From NCBI RefSeq assembly GCF_001984575.1, contig NZ_LZNS01000001.1, forward strand, positions 623,938-687,937: 64,000 nt of DNA, written 5' to 3'. Position numbers and translations under genes: made by a program. The notes under the pieces are model-generated. The model was not told where the DNA came from, searched no databases, and saw nothing but the letters and a program-made list of their open reading frames with translations. Below are positions 1-8,459 of this stretch, piece by piece. The number at the start of each line of letters is the position of its first letter. The stretch's first letter is position 1. Origin of the DNA: Streptomyces sp. MP131-18. GTDB taxonomy: Bacteria > Actinomycetota > Actinomycetes > Streptomycetales > Streptomycetaceae.

Positions 1-40
1 CGTTCTGTGGTGGCCATGGAACCCGGCGGGTCTTCGGGGA

Positions 41-1090
41 TCAGCCGTCGAGGGCGGTGAGCGCCTCGTCGATCTGCGGCAGGTAGCGGTCGATCACCCA
101 GGGCACGGTCAGCGGATTGATGATGGAGGAGGCGGTGACGAAGGAGTTGTCGTCGCTGGCGACGACGGAGCCGCGCTCGATGGCGGGGATCGCGCCGTAC
201 AGCGGCTGGTCCTCGATCTCCGCGCGGGTCTCCTCGTCGGTGTAGAAGGTGAAGACCAGGTCGCTCTCGGCGAGCTGGTCCGCGTTCTCCAGGCCGATGA
301 GCGCGGAGTCGGTGCCCTCGGTCTCCTCGAAGGTGTCGACGACCGGGTCGACGGTGAGGCCGAGGGAGCTGACCATCTCGACCCGCTGCTCCTCGGGGAG
401 GAAGACGCCGAGCGTGCCGGGGCCCGAGGTGTAGATGTACGAGAAGCTGACGTCCTGGTATTCGGGGCGGGTGGCCGCGGCGTCGGCCAGCTGCTGCTCG
501 ATGCCGCCGATCAGCTCGGTGCCCTGCTCGGCCTTGCCCAGGGCGGTGGCGATCAGCTCGATCTGCTCGTCCCAGTTGGTGCTCCAGGCCAGATCGGGAT
601 AGGCCACGGTGGGCGCGATGTCGGACAGGATGTCGAACTGGTCCTGGGTGATACCGGACCAGGGCGCGAGGATCACGTCCGGTTCGAGTTCGAGGATGGT
701 GTCGAAGTCGATGTCCTCGCCCCCGGTGAACTGGGTGGGCAGTTCGTCGCCCGCCTCCGTCACGGCCTCGTGAATCCACGGCAGGTAGCCGGTGTCGTCG
801 CTCCCCCACTCGTAGCTCTCGATGCCGACCGGGGTGTGGCCGAGGGCGATCGCGGTCTCGGCCGAGCCCTGCCCGAGGGTGACGACGCGCTCGGGCTGCT
901 CGGTGATCTCTGCCTCGCCGAGCGCGCTGTCGAGGGTCACGGGGAACGCGCCGCCGCTCTCCGCCGACCCCTCGGACGAGGTGTCCTCCTCCTCGTCCCC
1001 CGAGCAACCGCTCAGGACGAGGGCCAGCGCGGTGGCGGCGGCCGAGAGGGCGAGCGCCTGACGTCGTATGCGGGTGGGGCTGGACGGCAT
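41..1090 (-). CDS. Iron-siderophore ABC transporter substrate-binding lipoprotein
   Basis: 349 aa. The N-terminus has a basic stretch, a hydrophobic segment and a lipobox ending LSGC (Cys about 29), followed by an acidic Ser/Glu linker, so it should be a lipid-anchored extracellular protein. The rest has the FecB/FepB (periplasmic-binding type III) layout: an early PERVVTLGQG strand, a DTILELEPDVILAP segment, and a C-terminal helix bundle. The family captures ferric siderophores and passes them to a membrane permease, which is not in this window. A palindromic iron box lies about 54 bp upstream, which supports iron control. Start is ATG with an AAAGGG-type ribosome site. The exact siderophore cannot be read from sequence. 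Confidence 0.9.
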   Translation of the reverse strand: MPSSPTRIRRQALALSAAATALALVLSGCSGDEEEDTSSEGSAESGGAFPVTLDSALGEAEITEQPERVVTLGQGSAETAIALGHTPVGIESYEWGSDDTGYLPWIHEAVTEAGDELPTQFTGGEDIDFDTILELEPDVILAPWSGITQDQFDILSDIAPTVAYPDLAWSTNWDEQIELIATALGKAEQGTELIGGIEQQLADAAATRPEYQDVSFSYIYTSGPGTLGVFLPEEQRVEMVSSLGLTVDPVVDTFEETEGTDSALIGLENADQLAESDLVFTFYTDEETRAEIEDQPLYGAIPAIERGSVVASDDNSFVTASSIINPLTVPWVIDRYLPQIDEALTALDG

Positions 1091-1143
1091 GGATATCCCT
1101 TTATGTTTTCCGGTGACTGCGCAGCGGCGGCGCGGGGCGCGCG

Positions 1144-1163
1144 AGCTTAGGTTAGCCTAAGCT
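1144..1163. promoter_or_regulatory. Iron box (DmdR/IdeR-type operator)
   Basis: Perfect inverted repeat AGCTTAGG-TTAG-CCTAAGCT. It resembles the actinobacterial DtxR/IdeR/DmdR consensus (TTAGGTTAGGCTAACCTAA-like) and lies between the siderophore-binding lipoprotein (minus) and the Gfo/Idh gene (plus). It could act on both, but the lipoprotein is the obvious target. Confidence 0.8.
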
Positions 1164-1274
1164 CACTTGGGCTGCTCTTTCAAATATCCGCCCGCGGAAC
1201 GGCCGGTACGCTGCCGGTGCCGCGGGGCACGTCCCGGCCCCCCGGCCGGCGGACGAGCGCGAGGAGCGACCTGA

Positions 1275-2360
1275 ATGAGTGCAGACCCCGTACGGTTCGG
1301 CATCGTGGGCAGCGGATGGCGCTCGGAGTTCTTCGTGCGGCTGGCCCGCGCCCTGCCCGGCCGGCTCGCGGTGACCGGCGTGGTGACGCGCTCCGCCGCA
1401 CGCGGCGCCGAGGTGGAGGCCGGCTGGGGGGTGCCCGCCTTCCGCACCGTCGAGGAGCTGACCGCCGCCTCCCCCGCGCCCGAGTTCGTCATCCCCAGCG
1501 TTCCCTGGTCGCAGACCGGCCCGGTGACCGCCCGCCTCGTCGCGCTCGGCGTCCCCGTGCTCGCGGAGACGCCGCCGGCCGCCGACCTCGCCGGACTGCG
1601 CGAGGTGTGGCGGGAGACCGGCGGGTCCGGCCTGGTGCAGGTCGCCGAGCAGTACCCGCTGATGCCCGGGCACGCGGCGCGGCGCGCCGTGGCGGGTGAG
1701 GGCGTGATCGGCGAGGTGACGTCCGTTCAGCTGTCCTCGACGCATCTGTACCACGCCGTGTCCCTGATACGGCACCTGCTCGGCATCGGCTTCGAGCCCG
1801 CCACGGTGACCGCGCGTTCCTTCTCCGCGCCGCTGGCCGATCCGCTGACCAAGGACGGCTGGTCCGGCGACCTGACGCCGAAGGACGCCGCGACCACCCT
1901 CGCGCTGCTGGACTTCGGCGGGCGCACCGGCCTGTACGACTTCACCGACAACCAGTGGTGGAACCCGCTGCGCGCCCGGCGCATGGTCGTCCGCGGCTCG
2001 CTGGGCGAGATCGTCGACGACACGGTGGTGCGGATGGCCGATCCGCGTACTCCCGTCGCCTCCCCGCTGGTCAGGCGGCAGACCGGCACGGACCTCAATC
2101 TGGAGGGCCGCGAGCTGCACCACATCGCGTTCGACGGACGCGTGGTGTACCGCAACGCCTATCCGGGCGCCGGGTTCTCCGAGGACGACCTGGCCGTCGT
2201 CGACCTGCTGTGCCGCACCGGGGCCTGGGTCCGCGGCGAGGGCCCCGAGCCCTACCCGCTGGCGGAGGGCTGCCAGGACCATCTGATCGGCCTGGCCATC
2301 ACCGAGTCCGCGCGCACCGGGCAGCCGGTGACCACGGCCCGCGAACCCTGGGCCGGCTGA
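1275..2360 (+). CDS. Gfo/Idh/MocA family NAD(P)-dependent oxidoreductase
   Basis: 361 aa with an N-terminal Rossmann fold (FGIVGSGWRSEFF, residues about 8-20) and a C-terminal alpha/beta domain with the usual HLYHAVSLIRHLLG helix. Family members oxidise or reduce sugars and related alcohols or imines with NAD(P). The usual EKP catalytic motif after the Rossmann fold is replaced by AETPPAA, so the canonical Lys is missing and the substrate class is uncertain. It stands alone, divergent from the siderophore lipoprotein; the iron box is about 110 bp upstream, so iron-linked expression is possible but unproven. ATG start is preceded by a GAGGAGCG ribosome site. Confidence 0.85.
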   Translation: MSADPVRFGIVGSGWRSEFFVRLARALPGRLAVTGVVTRSAARGAEVEAGWGVPAFRTVEELTAASPAPEFVIPSVPWSQTGPVTARLVALGVPVLAETPPAADLAGLREVWRETGGSGLVQVAEQYPLMPGHAARRAVAGEGVIGEVTSVQLSSTHLYHAVSLIRHLLGIGFEPATVTARSFSAPLADPLTKDGWSGDLTPKDAATTLALLDFGGRTGLYDFTDNQWWNPLRARRMVVRGSLGEIVDDTVVRMADPRTPVASPLVRRQTGTDLNLEGRELHHIAFDGRVVYRNAYPGAGFSEDDLAVVDLLCRTGAWVRGEGPEPYPLAEGCQDHLIGLAITESARTGQPVTTAREPWAG

Positions 2361-2459
2361 CGGCGGTATGCCTGCCCCGCCCGCCCAGCACGGCGCGGCC
2401 GGGGGCGCGCGGGGTGCGTGGGGGCGCGGGCGGAACGCGGAAAGTGCCGGATCTGGCAG

Positions 2460-2491
2460 CAAGTTGACCCGCCGTGCTGCATCAAGCTGAC
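2460..2491 (+). promoter_or_regulatory. Direct repeat CAAGYTGAC upstream of SARP gene
   Basis: CAAGTTGAC at 2460-2468 and CAAGCTGAC at 2483-2491, 23 bp apart start to start. SARP regulators bind heptamer-type direct repeats spaced by about one or two helical turns, so this is a candidate regulator site or autoregulatory element. The rest of 2361-2595 shows nothing else recognisable. Confidence 0.35.
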
Positions 2492-2595
2492 GCCCGCGGC
2501 CCTCCCCGCCCCCGCGCTACGCGAGTAGCGTCGGGCCGCAGCCGGACGGACGCCGAGGGAGACCGCAGGATGACGCGGTGGAGCGGGAGGTGGGC

Positions 2596-4356
2596 ATGCG
2601 CTTCCAACTGCTCGGGCCGCTCGGCATGAGCGACGGCTCCGACACCGTCGTCCTCCAGCCCTCCAAGCCCGCGAACCTGCTGGCGGCCCTGCTGATCCAC
2701 TCCGGCACCCTCGTCTCGGCCGACTACCTGCAACGGATGGTCTGGGGCGACGAACAGCCGGCCACCGCGCGGGCCGCGCTCCAGACCTGTGTCCTGCGGC
2801 TGCGGCGCCTGTTCACCAAGCACGGGGTGCTCGACACCCCCATCGAGGCCGTGCCGGGCGGCTACCGCATCCTCGCGGACGCCCGTTCGCTGGACCTGGT
2901 GGACTTCCGCACCTCCGTCACCCAGGCCGCGGGCGCCACCGACCCCGAAGCCGAACTTGCCATGCTGCGGGTCGCGTTGTCGCTGTGGCAGGGGGCCCCG
3001 CTGACCAATGTCCGCTCGGCGGCGATCCACCGCGACGAGGTGCCGCGGCTGGTCGAGGAACGGCTGCGCGCCGTGGAGCGCGGCTGCGATCTCCAGCTCG
3101 CGCTGGGGCACTTCGGGCAGGCCCTCGTCGAACTGTGGGGCCTCACCCGCGCCCACCCCGACCACGGCCGCTTCCGCGAGCAGCTGATCGAGGCCCTGTA
3201 CCGGTCCGGCCGGCAGACCGAGGCGCTGGCCGAGTACCGGCGTTACCAGCAGTATCTGGACGAGGAGCTGGGCATCGGCCCCTCGGCCGCGCTGCGGGCG
3301 CTCGAACTGGCCATGCTGCGCGGCGAATCCCTCGGCACACCCGCAGAACCTCCCGGCGCCCGCGCCGCCGCGCCCGCCGCGGCACGGCCCGAACCCGCGC
3401 CCGCGCTGCCGCCGGTGCCGTGGTTCACCGGCCGCGCGCGGGAGGTGGCGGTGCTCGCGGAGCGGCTCGGCCGCGACGCGGACCGGCAGGAGCCGGTGCG
3501 GGAGCTGATCTGCGGGGCCCCGGGCATCGGCAAGACCGCGCTGGCCCAGCATGTGGCCCACCTGCTCGGGGACCGCTTCCCCGGCGGCGCGCTGCTGACG
3601 CGCCTCACCGGCGCCGACGGCGCGCCGCGCCCCGCGGCCGAGGTCGGCGCCGAGCTGGCCGCGCGGCGTCCTGACCCGGCCGCGGGCGGGGCACTGCTGG
3701 TGCTCGACGACGCGGCGGACGCGGAGCAGGTGCGCGAGGTGCTGCCCTTCGCGGGCGGCGGTGCGGTGCTGATCACCAGCCGCAGGAAACTGGCCGGGCT
3801 CCTCGCCACGCACGGCGGCCGGGTGCACCGCCTCGAACCGTTCGCGGCGCGGGAGTCCCACGCGCTGCTCGCCTCGGTGCTCGGCGCCGAACGCCTGGCC
3901 GGGGACACGGCGGCGGCCCGCGACCTGGCGGTGCGCTGCGGGCACCACCCGCTGGCACTGATGATCGCCGCGGCGCGCCTGATGACGCGGCCGGCGCTGC
4001 CGCTCGCGGACGGGGTGCGCTGGCTGGCCGAGGACCCGCTGGCCCGGCTCGCACTGCCCGACGACCCGGGGCTCTCCGTGAGCCGGGTGCTGTCCTCGGC
4101 GCTGAAGCGTCTCGAACCGGACCTGGCCGAGGCGTTCCTGACAGCCGGGCGCCTGCCGTCGCCCGCGTTCCACGCCGCCGACTGCGCCGGGCTGCCCGGT
4201 TTCGCCGGGCCCGGCGCGGAGGCCGTGCTGGAACGGCTCGCCGACGCGGGTCTGCTGGAGGACGGGCCGCCCGGCCCGTACCGCGTGCACGAGCTGCTGC
4301 GGCTGTTCGCACGCCGCACCGGCCACGGCCGCGTCCGACCGAGAGAGAAGGTGTGA
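2596..4356 (+). CDS. SARP-family transcriptional regulator with NB-ARC ATPase domain
   Basis: 586 aa. An OmpR-type winged helix (residues 1-95, beginning MRFQLLGPLG) is followed by a bacterial transcriptional activator domain (about 100-245) and an AAA/NB-ARC domain with P-loop GAPGIGKT (307-314) and Walker B LLVLDD. There is no C-terminal TPR block, so it is shorter than AfsR. The ATG at 2596 was chosen because it follows GGGAGG and gives the typical SARP N-terminus; an in-frame GTG at 2578 is less likely. It is the first gene of the biosynthetic operon and overlaps the next gene by 4 bp. By family, it is the probable cluster-situated activator. Confidence 0.9.
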   Translation: MRFQLLGPLGMSDGSDTVVLQPSKPANLLAALLIHSGTLVSADYLQRMVWGDEQPATARAALQTCVLRLRRLFTKHGVLDTPIEAVPGGYRILADARSLDLVDFRTSVTQAAGATDPEAELAMLRVALSLWQGAPLTNVRSAAIHRDEVPRLVEERLRAVERGCDLQLALGHFGQALVELWGLTRAHPDHGRFREQLIEALYRSGRQTEALAEYRRYQQYLDEELGIGPSAALRALELAMLRGESLGTPAEPPGARAAAPAAARPEPAPALPPVPWFTGRAREVAVLAERLGRDADRQEPVRELICGAPGIGKTALAQHVAHLLGDRFPGGALLTRLTGADGAPRPAAEVGAELAARRPDPAAGGALLVLDDAADAEQVREVLPFAGGGAVLITSRRKLAGLLATHGGRVHRLEPFAARESHALLASVLGAERLAGDTAAARDLAVRCGHHPLALMIAAARLMTRPALPLADGVRWLAEDPLARLALPDDPGLSVSRVLSSALKRLEPDLAEAFLTAGRLPSPAFHAADCAGLPGFAGPGAEAVLERLADAGLLEDGPPGPYRVHELLRLFARRTGHGRVRPREKV

Positions 4357-6521
4357 CTGGGATGGCCACGGACTTCGACCGGCTGGCCGGGACCCGCCCG
4401 CGGATTCGGCGTGACGTGCTGTACACGCAGACCCGGGACGGCGTTCTCTTCCACAACGCGGACGGCGGCTTCCATCTGGCCGGGCGGACCGCCTACCGGT
4501 TCGCGTCCGTGCTGGTGCCGCGCCTGGACGGCAGCAGGCGGCTCGCGGAGCTGTGCGACGGGATCGGCGAAACACAGCGCGCCATGGTCGCCAAGCTCGT
4601 CTCCTCACTGCTGGAACGGGACTTCGCCAGGGACGCCGCGCCACCCTCCGGCGCCCCGCTGCCCACGGAGCTCGCCCGCCGCTTCGCCGAGCAGATCGCC
4701 TACGTCGACCACTACACGGACGATGCCGAGGCGCGCTTCGCCCGCTTCCGCGGCACCCGGGTCGCGGTGCTCGGGGACGGCGAGACCGCCAGCTGGTGCG
4801 TGCTCAGCCTGGTCCGCAACGGCTGCGCGGAAATCGCCGCGGAGACCGCGGCACCGGCCGCACGGCAGGAGGCGACGCGGCTGGCCGCGGAAGGCTGCCC
4901 CGTGCGGCTGACCCGGCTGCCCGCCGGCGCCGACCCGGGCCCCGAGCACGACGTGGTGGTGGTCACCGGGCGGGACGCCGCCGTGCGCACCCACCGGCTG
5001 CTGGCGGCGGGGCTGCCGGAGGGCAGGGTGCTGATCCCGGCCTGGACGTTCGGGGACCGCGCCGTCGTCGGCCCGCGCAGCACCGCGGGAAGCACCGGCT
5101 GCTGGTCGTGCGCGCTGCTGCGGCTCGGCGGCAATGTCGACGCGGCCGCGGCGGCGGAGCTGTGGAGCCAGGTGGCGGGCGGGGCGGTGCCGGTGCAGGG
5201 CCCGCCCGGCGGGCTGCTCGCCGGGCCGGTGGCGGCCATGATCGGCAACCTGCTGGGCTACGAGATCTTCCGCGCCGCCACCGGGGCACTGCCGCCGGAG
5301 ACGGCGGGCCAGGCCCTGATCCAGGACCTGGACTCACTGGACGTGGTGGCCGAGCCGGTGCACCCGCACCCGCGGTGCCGGCTGTGCGGGCAGGACGCCG
5401 GTGAGCCCGCGGCCGCCCTGCCGGACGAGCTGGCCGTCACGCCCGCCACGACGCCGGAGTCGGCCCGCGCGGCCGAGGAGCTGGTGGCGGACCTGAACCG
5501 GATCAGCACGGCCCTGGTCCGCCCGCACACCGGCGTGTTCACCGCCTACGACGACGAGACGCTGCCGCAGACGCCGCTGAAGGTGACGCGGGTGCGGCTG
5601 ACGCCCTCGCCGTCGGGCCCGCGGCGGATCGCCGCCTTCGACGTGCACCACCTGGCCGGCGCCCGCCTGCGCGGACTGCGGGCCGCCGCCGCGGTCCACG
5701 CCGAGCACGCCGCCCCGGCCGCGACGCTGCCCGGCGGCGCGGGCGGCCTGCCCGTCCTGCTGCCCGACGCGCTGACGGTGGGCGCCGGAACGGGCGTGGA
5801 CGCGGCCGGGATCGCGGCCTGGTCGGCGGTCACCTCGCTGCTGACCAAGGAGCGTTTCGCGGTGCCCGCCGCCGCGCTGCGGCCCTTCGGCCCGCACAAC
5901 GCGGACCGGGTGGTGCTGGCCGGGTCCTGGGGCACCGGCGCCGGGCCCACGCCTGGCGAGGCGGCCGGGCACGCGCTGCTCTCCGCGCTGGCGCACGACG
6001 CGCTGCTGCGGGCCGTGCGCGGCACGACGGCGGTGGCGCCCGTGGCCGCGGGCGAGGGGCCCGAGCCGGTCTTCCTGCTGAAGTCCGCCGGAACGCTCGG
6101 CACTTCCGTCGAACTGCTCGACCTGGGCGAGGGCGAACGCTCCGGCGCCCACGTGGTGCTGGCCCGCGAAACCGCGGGCGGCGCCGCGGCCCGCTGGGCC
6201 GTCGGCCGCGCACTCGACGCGGAGTCCGCCGCGGTGGCCGCGCTGCGCGACCTGCTCGGCGCGGTCCAGCTGGCCGCCGAGGAGGGCGGGACGCCGGACA
6301 CCGGCGACCCGCTGCTGCCCGAGCTGGCCGCGGAGGCGATCGCGGTGGGCGCGGAGCCCTCGCGGCCGCCCCTGGTGACGTTCCCCGCCGTGCTGAGGCG
6401 GCTGCGTGCGGCCGGGCGGGACGTGCTGTACCTGGCGGACACGCCCGCCGACCTGCGGTCGGCCGGGCTGCACACCGCGCGGGTCCTGCTCACCACGGGC
6501 GCGGCCGATGCGGAACGCTGA
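4353..6521 (+). CDS. TOMM leader-binding cyclodehydratase C protein (RRE + E1-like) with degenerate YcaO tail
   Basis: 722 aa. Residues about 10-95 look like a RiPP recognition element (PqqD-like winged helix; IRRDVLYTQTRDGVLF). Residues 125-345 are ThiF/E1-like, with TRVAVLGDGE and two CxxC pairs (C250/C253, C342/C345) expected to hold a structural zinc. Residues about 375-722 follow the YcaO fold order (LVRPHTGVFTAYDDETLP, GTGAGPTPGEAAGHALLSAL, LRAAGRDVLYLADTPADL), but the ER-type nucleotide/metal residues are gone. It should bind the precursor leader and present it to the YcaO enzymes. GTG start overlaps the SARP stop (GTGA); ATG at 4362 is an alternative. Confidence 0.85.
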   Translation: MTGMATDFDRLAGTRPRIRRDVLYTQTRDGVLFHNADGGFHLAGRTAYRFASVLVPRLDGSRRLAELCDGIGETQRAMVAKLVSSLLERDFARDAAPPSGAPLPTELARRFAEQIAYVDHYTDDAEARFARFRGTRVAVLGDGETASWCVLSLVRNGCAEIAAETAAPAARQEATRLAAEGCPVRLTRLPAGADPGPEHDVVVVTGRDAAVRTHRLLAAGLPEGRVLIPAWTFGDRAVVGPRSTAGSTGCWSCALLRLGGNVDAAAAAELWSQVAGGAVPVQGPPGGLLAGPVAAMIGNLLGYEIFRAATGALPPETAGQALIQDLDSLDVVAEPVHPHPRCRLCGQDAGEPAAALPDELAVTPATTPESARAAEELVADLNRISTALVRPHTGVFTAYDDETLPQTPLKVTRVRLTPSPSGPRRIAAFDVHHLAGARLRGLRAAAAVHAEHAAPAATLPGGAGGLPVLLPDALTVGAGTGVDAAGIAAWSAVTSLLTKERFAVPAAALRPFGPHNADRVVLAGSWGTGAGPTPGEAAGHALLSALAHDALLRAVRGTTAVAPVAAGEGPEPVFLLKSAGTLGTSVELLDLGEGERSGAHVVLARETAGGAAARWAVGRALDAESAAVAALRDLLGAVQLAAEEGGTPDTGDPLLPELAAEAIAVGAEPSRPPLVTFPAVLRRLRAAGRDVLYLADTPADLRSAGLHTARVLLTTGAADAER

Positions 6522-8433
6522 CGCGGGCCCGGTGGCGGCGGACTGCCGCCGCCTGGCCGACCTGATCGAGGGCACGCTCGCCGGCTGGCCGTCCGCACCC
6601 GCAACCGCGGATGTCGCCGCGCTGGGCACGGACGACGCCTTCGCCGCGGCTTCCGCGGCGCGCGGCGGGACGGCGGGCGCGGTCCCGGTCCGCATCTACG
6701 GGCGGCACGCCGTCGTCGGGCCGCTGCCGGCGGCCGGGGGCGCGCCGAGCCGGCCGTGCCCGCAGTGCCTGGAGCGCCGCTGGCAGGCGGTGCGCTCCGC
6801 GGCGCTTCGCGATGCGCTCGAACGGGGTTCTGGCACCGCGGCCTCGGGCCGGAACCCGTACGTCACGCCGTTCGCCGCCGACACCGTCGCCGCGGTGGCC
6901 GCCGCCGCGCGGCGGGCGGAGCCCGCGGTGCACCTGGTGGACCTGGCCGCGCTGACCGTGCGCCGCTACCCGCTGCTGCCCGACCCCGAATGCCCGCGCT
7001 GCGGCCGGTCGCAACCCGGGCCCCGGCGGCCGGAGCCGCCGGTTCTCGGCCCGGCGCCCAAGCACCGGCCCGGCACGTTCCGGGTGCGCGCCCTGCCGGA
7101 CCTCGACCTGCCGACCGACGCCTATGCCAACCCGGTGTGCGGGGCGCTCGGCCCGTCCGTGGTCTACGACGTGTCCTCCACCTCGACCTCGGCCACCATC
7201 GGCTGCTTCTCGCTGCGCTCGGGCGACTACCTGCGCGAGACGTTCTGGGGCGGGCACACCGACTCCTTCGGCGACAGCGTCCGGGTGGGCATCCTGGAGG
7301 GCCTCGAACGTCACGCCGGGATGCGGCCGCGCGCCCGCACCGGGGCGGTGCGCGGCAGCCTCACGGGGCTCAGGGCCGCGGGCCACGAGGTCCTCGACCC
7401 GCGCACGTGCGGCCTGTACGCGGACGCCTTCCACCGCGCGCATCCGCACGTGGCACCGTTCCACGAGGACCGGGACATCCCGTGGGTGTGGGGGCACGCC
7501 CTGGGCGCGGGCCGTCCCGTGCTGGTGCCGCAGGTGCTGACGTACTACCACGCGACGGGCCTGGCGGAGCGGTTCGTGCAGGAGAGCTCCAACGGCTGCG
7601 CCTCCGGCGGCTGCCTCGCGGAGGCAGCGTACTTCGGGCTGATGGAGGTCGTCGAGCGGGACGCGTTCCTGCTCGCCTGGTACGGGCGGGTGCCGCTGCC
7701 CGAGATCGCCCCGGACACCAGCGACCGCCCCGAGACGCGGCAGATGGTGGACCGGCTGGCAATGTACGGCTACCGGGCGCGGTTCTTCGACAGCCGCATC
7801 ACGTTCCCCGTGCCGGTCGTCACCGGGGTCGCGGTCCGCGAGGACGGGGGCCTGGGCCGGATGTGCTTCGGTGCGGGCGCGAGCCTGGACCCGGAGGCGG
7901 CGCTGGCGTCCGCGCTGTGCGAGATCGCCACCGACGCCGTCAACCTCCCGGAGCGCACCGCGCGCGAGGAGCCGCGGCTGCGCGCCATGGCCGCCGATTT
8001 CTCGCGGGTGACGGCGCTGCACGACCACCCGCTGGTGTACGGCATTCCCGAAATGGGCGAGCACGCCGCGTTCCTGCTCGGCGCGCCTGGCGATCCGCCG
8101 CCGCGGCGCCGCGCGCTGCACGACACGTTCCGCGCGGGCTCGTTGCTGCCGGTGTCGGACGACGTGGGCCAGGATCTGGCGGCGTGCGTGGCGGCGGTGA
8201 ACGCGGCGGGCTTCGAGGTGATCGTCGTGGACCAGACGACGCCGGAACAGCGGGACCTGGGCCTGGTGACGGCCGGTGTGATCGTTCCCGGGCTGCTGCC
8301 GATCGACTTCGGCTGGGCGCGGCAGCGGGCGCTCGGCATGCCGCGGCTGCGGACCGCGCTGCGTGAGGCGGGCCGTGCCGAACGCGACCTGGACCCGGCC
8401 GACTTCAACCCGGCCCCGCACCCCTTCCCGTGA
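6508..8433 (+). CDS. YcaO cyclodehydratase (azoline-forming), copy 1
   Basis: 641 aa. The N-terminal ~190 residues carry two CxxC pairs (C84/C87 and C162/C165), like the zinc site of E1-like C proteins. A complete YcaO domain follows, with GILEGLERHAG, SSNGCASGG, LMEVVERDAFLLAWYGR and VVDQTTPEQ. The chain ends PHPFP, the PxPxP C-terminus characteristic of azoline-forming YcaO enzymes. The family uses ATP to cyclise Cys/Ser/Thr side chains onto the backbone. The ATG at 6508 overlaps the previous gene by 14 bp. About 8 kb downstream is a paralogue with the same domain order. Which residues each one cyclises is unknown. Confidence 0.9.
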   Translation: MRNADAGPVAADCRRLADLIEGTLAGWPSAPATADVAALGTDDAFAAASAARGGTAGAVPVRIYGRHAVVGPLPAAGGAPSRPCPQCLERRWQAVRSAALRDALERGSGTAASGRNPYVTPFAADTVAAVAAAARRAEPAVHLVDLAALTVRRYPLLPDPECPRCGRSQPGPRRPEPPVLGPAPKHRPGTFRVRALPDLDLPTDAYANPVCGALGPSVVYDVSSTSTSATIGCFSLRSGDYLRETFWGGHTDSFGDSVRVGILEGLERHAGMRPRARTGAVRGSLTGLRAAGHEVLDPRTCGLYADAFHRAHPHVAPFHEDRDIPWVWGHALGAGRPVLVPQVLTYYHATGLAERFVQESSNGCASGGCLAEAAYFGLMEVVERDAFLLAWYGRVPLPEIAPDTSDRPETRQMVDRLAMYGYRARFFDSRITFPVPVVTGVAVREDGGLGRMCFGAGASLDPEAALASALCEIATDAVNLPERTAREEPRLRAMAADFSRVTALHDHPLVYGIPEMGEHAAFLLGAPGDPPPRRRALHDTFRAGSLLPVSDDVGQDLAACVAAVNAAGFEVIVVDQTTPEQRDLGLVTAGVIVPGLLPIDFGWARQRALGMPRLRTALREAGRAERDLDPADFNPAPHPFP

Positions 8434-8459
8434 CCGCGGCGAACGAAAAGGAGCAGCCC

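Noticed and set aside
2482..4644. Long minus-strand open frame opposite the SARP gene
   Set aside because: Shadow of the SARP and C-protein genes; low-complexity Arg/Gly composition and no ribosome site.
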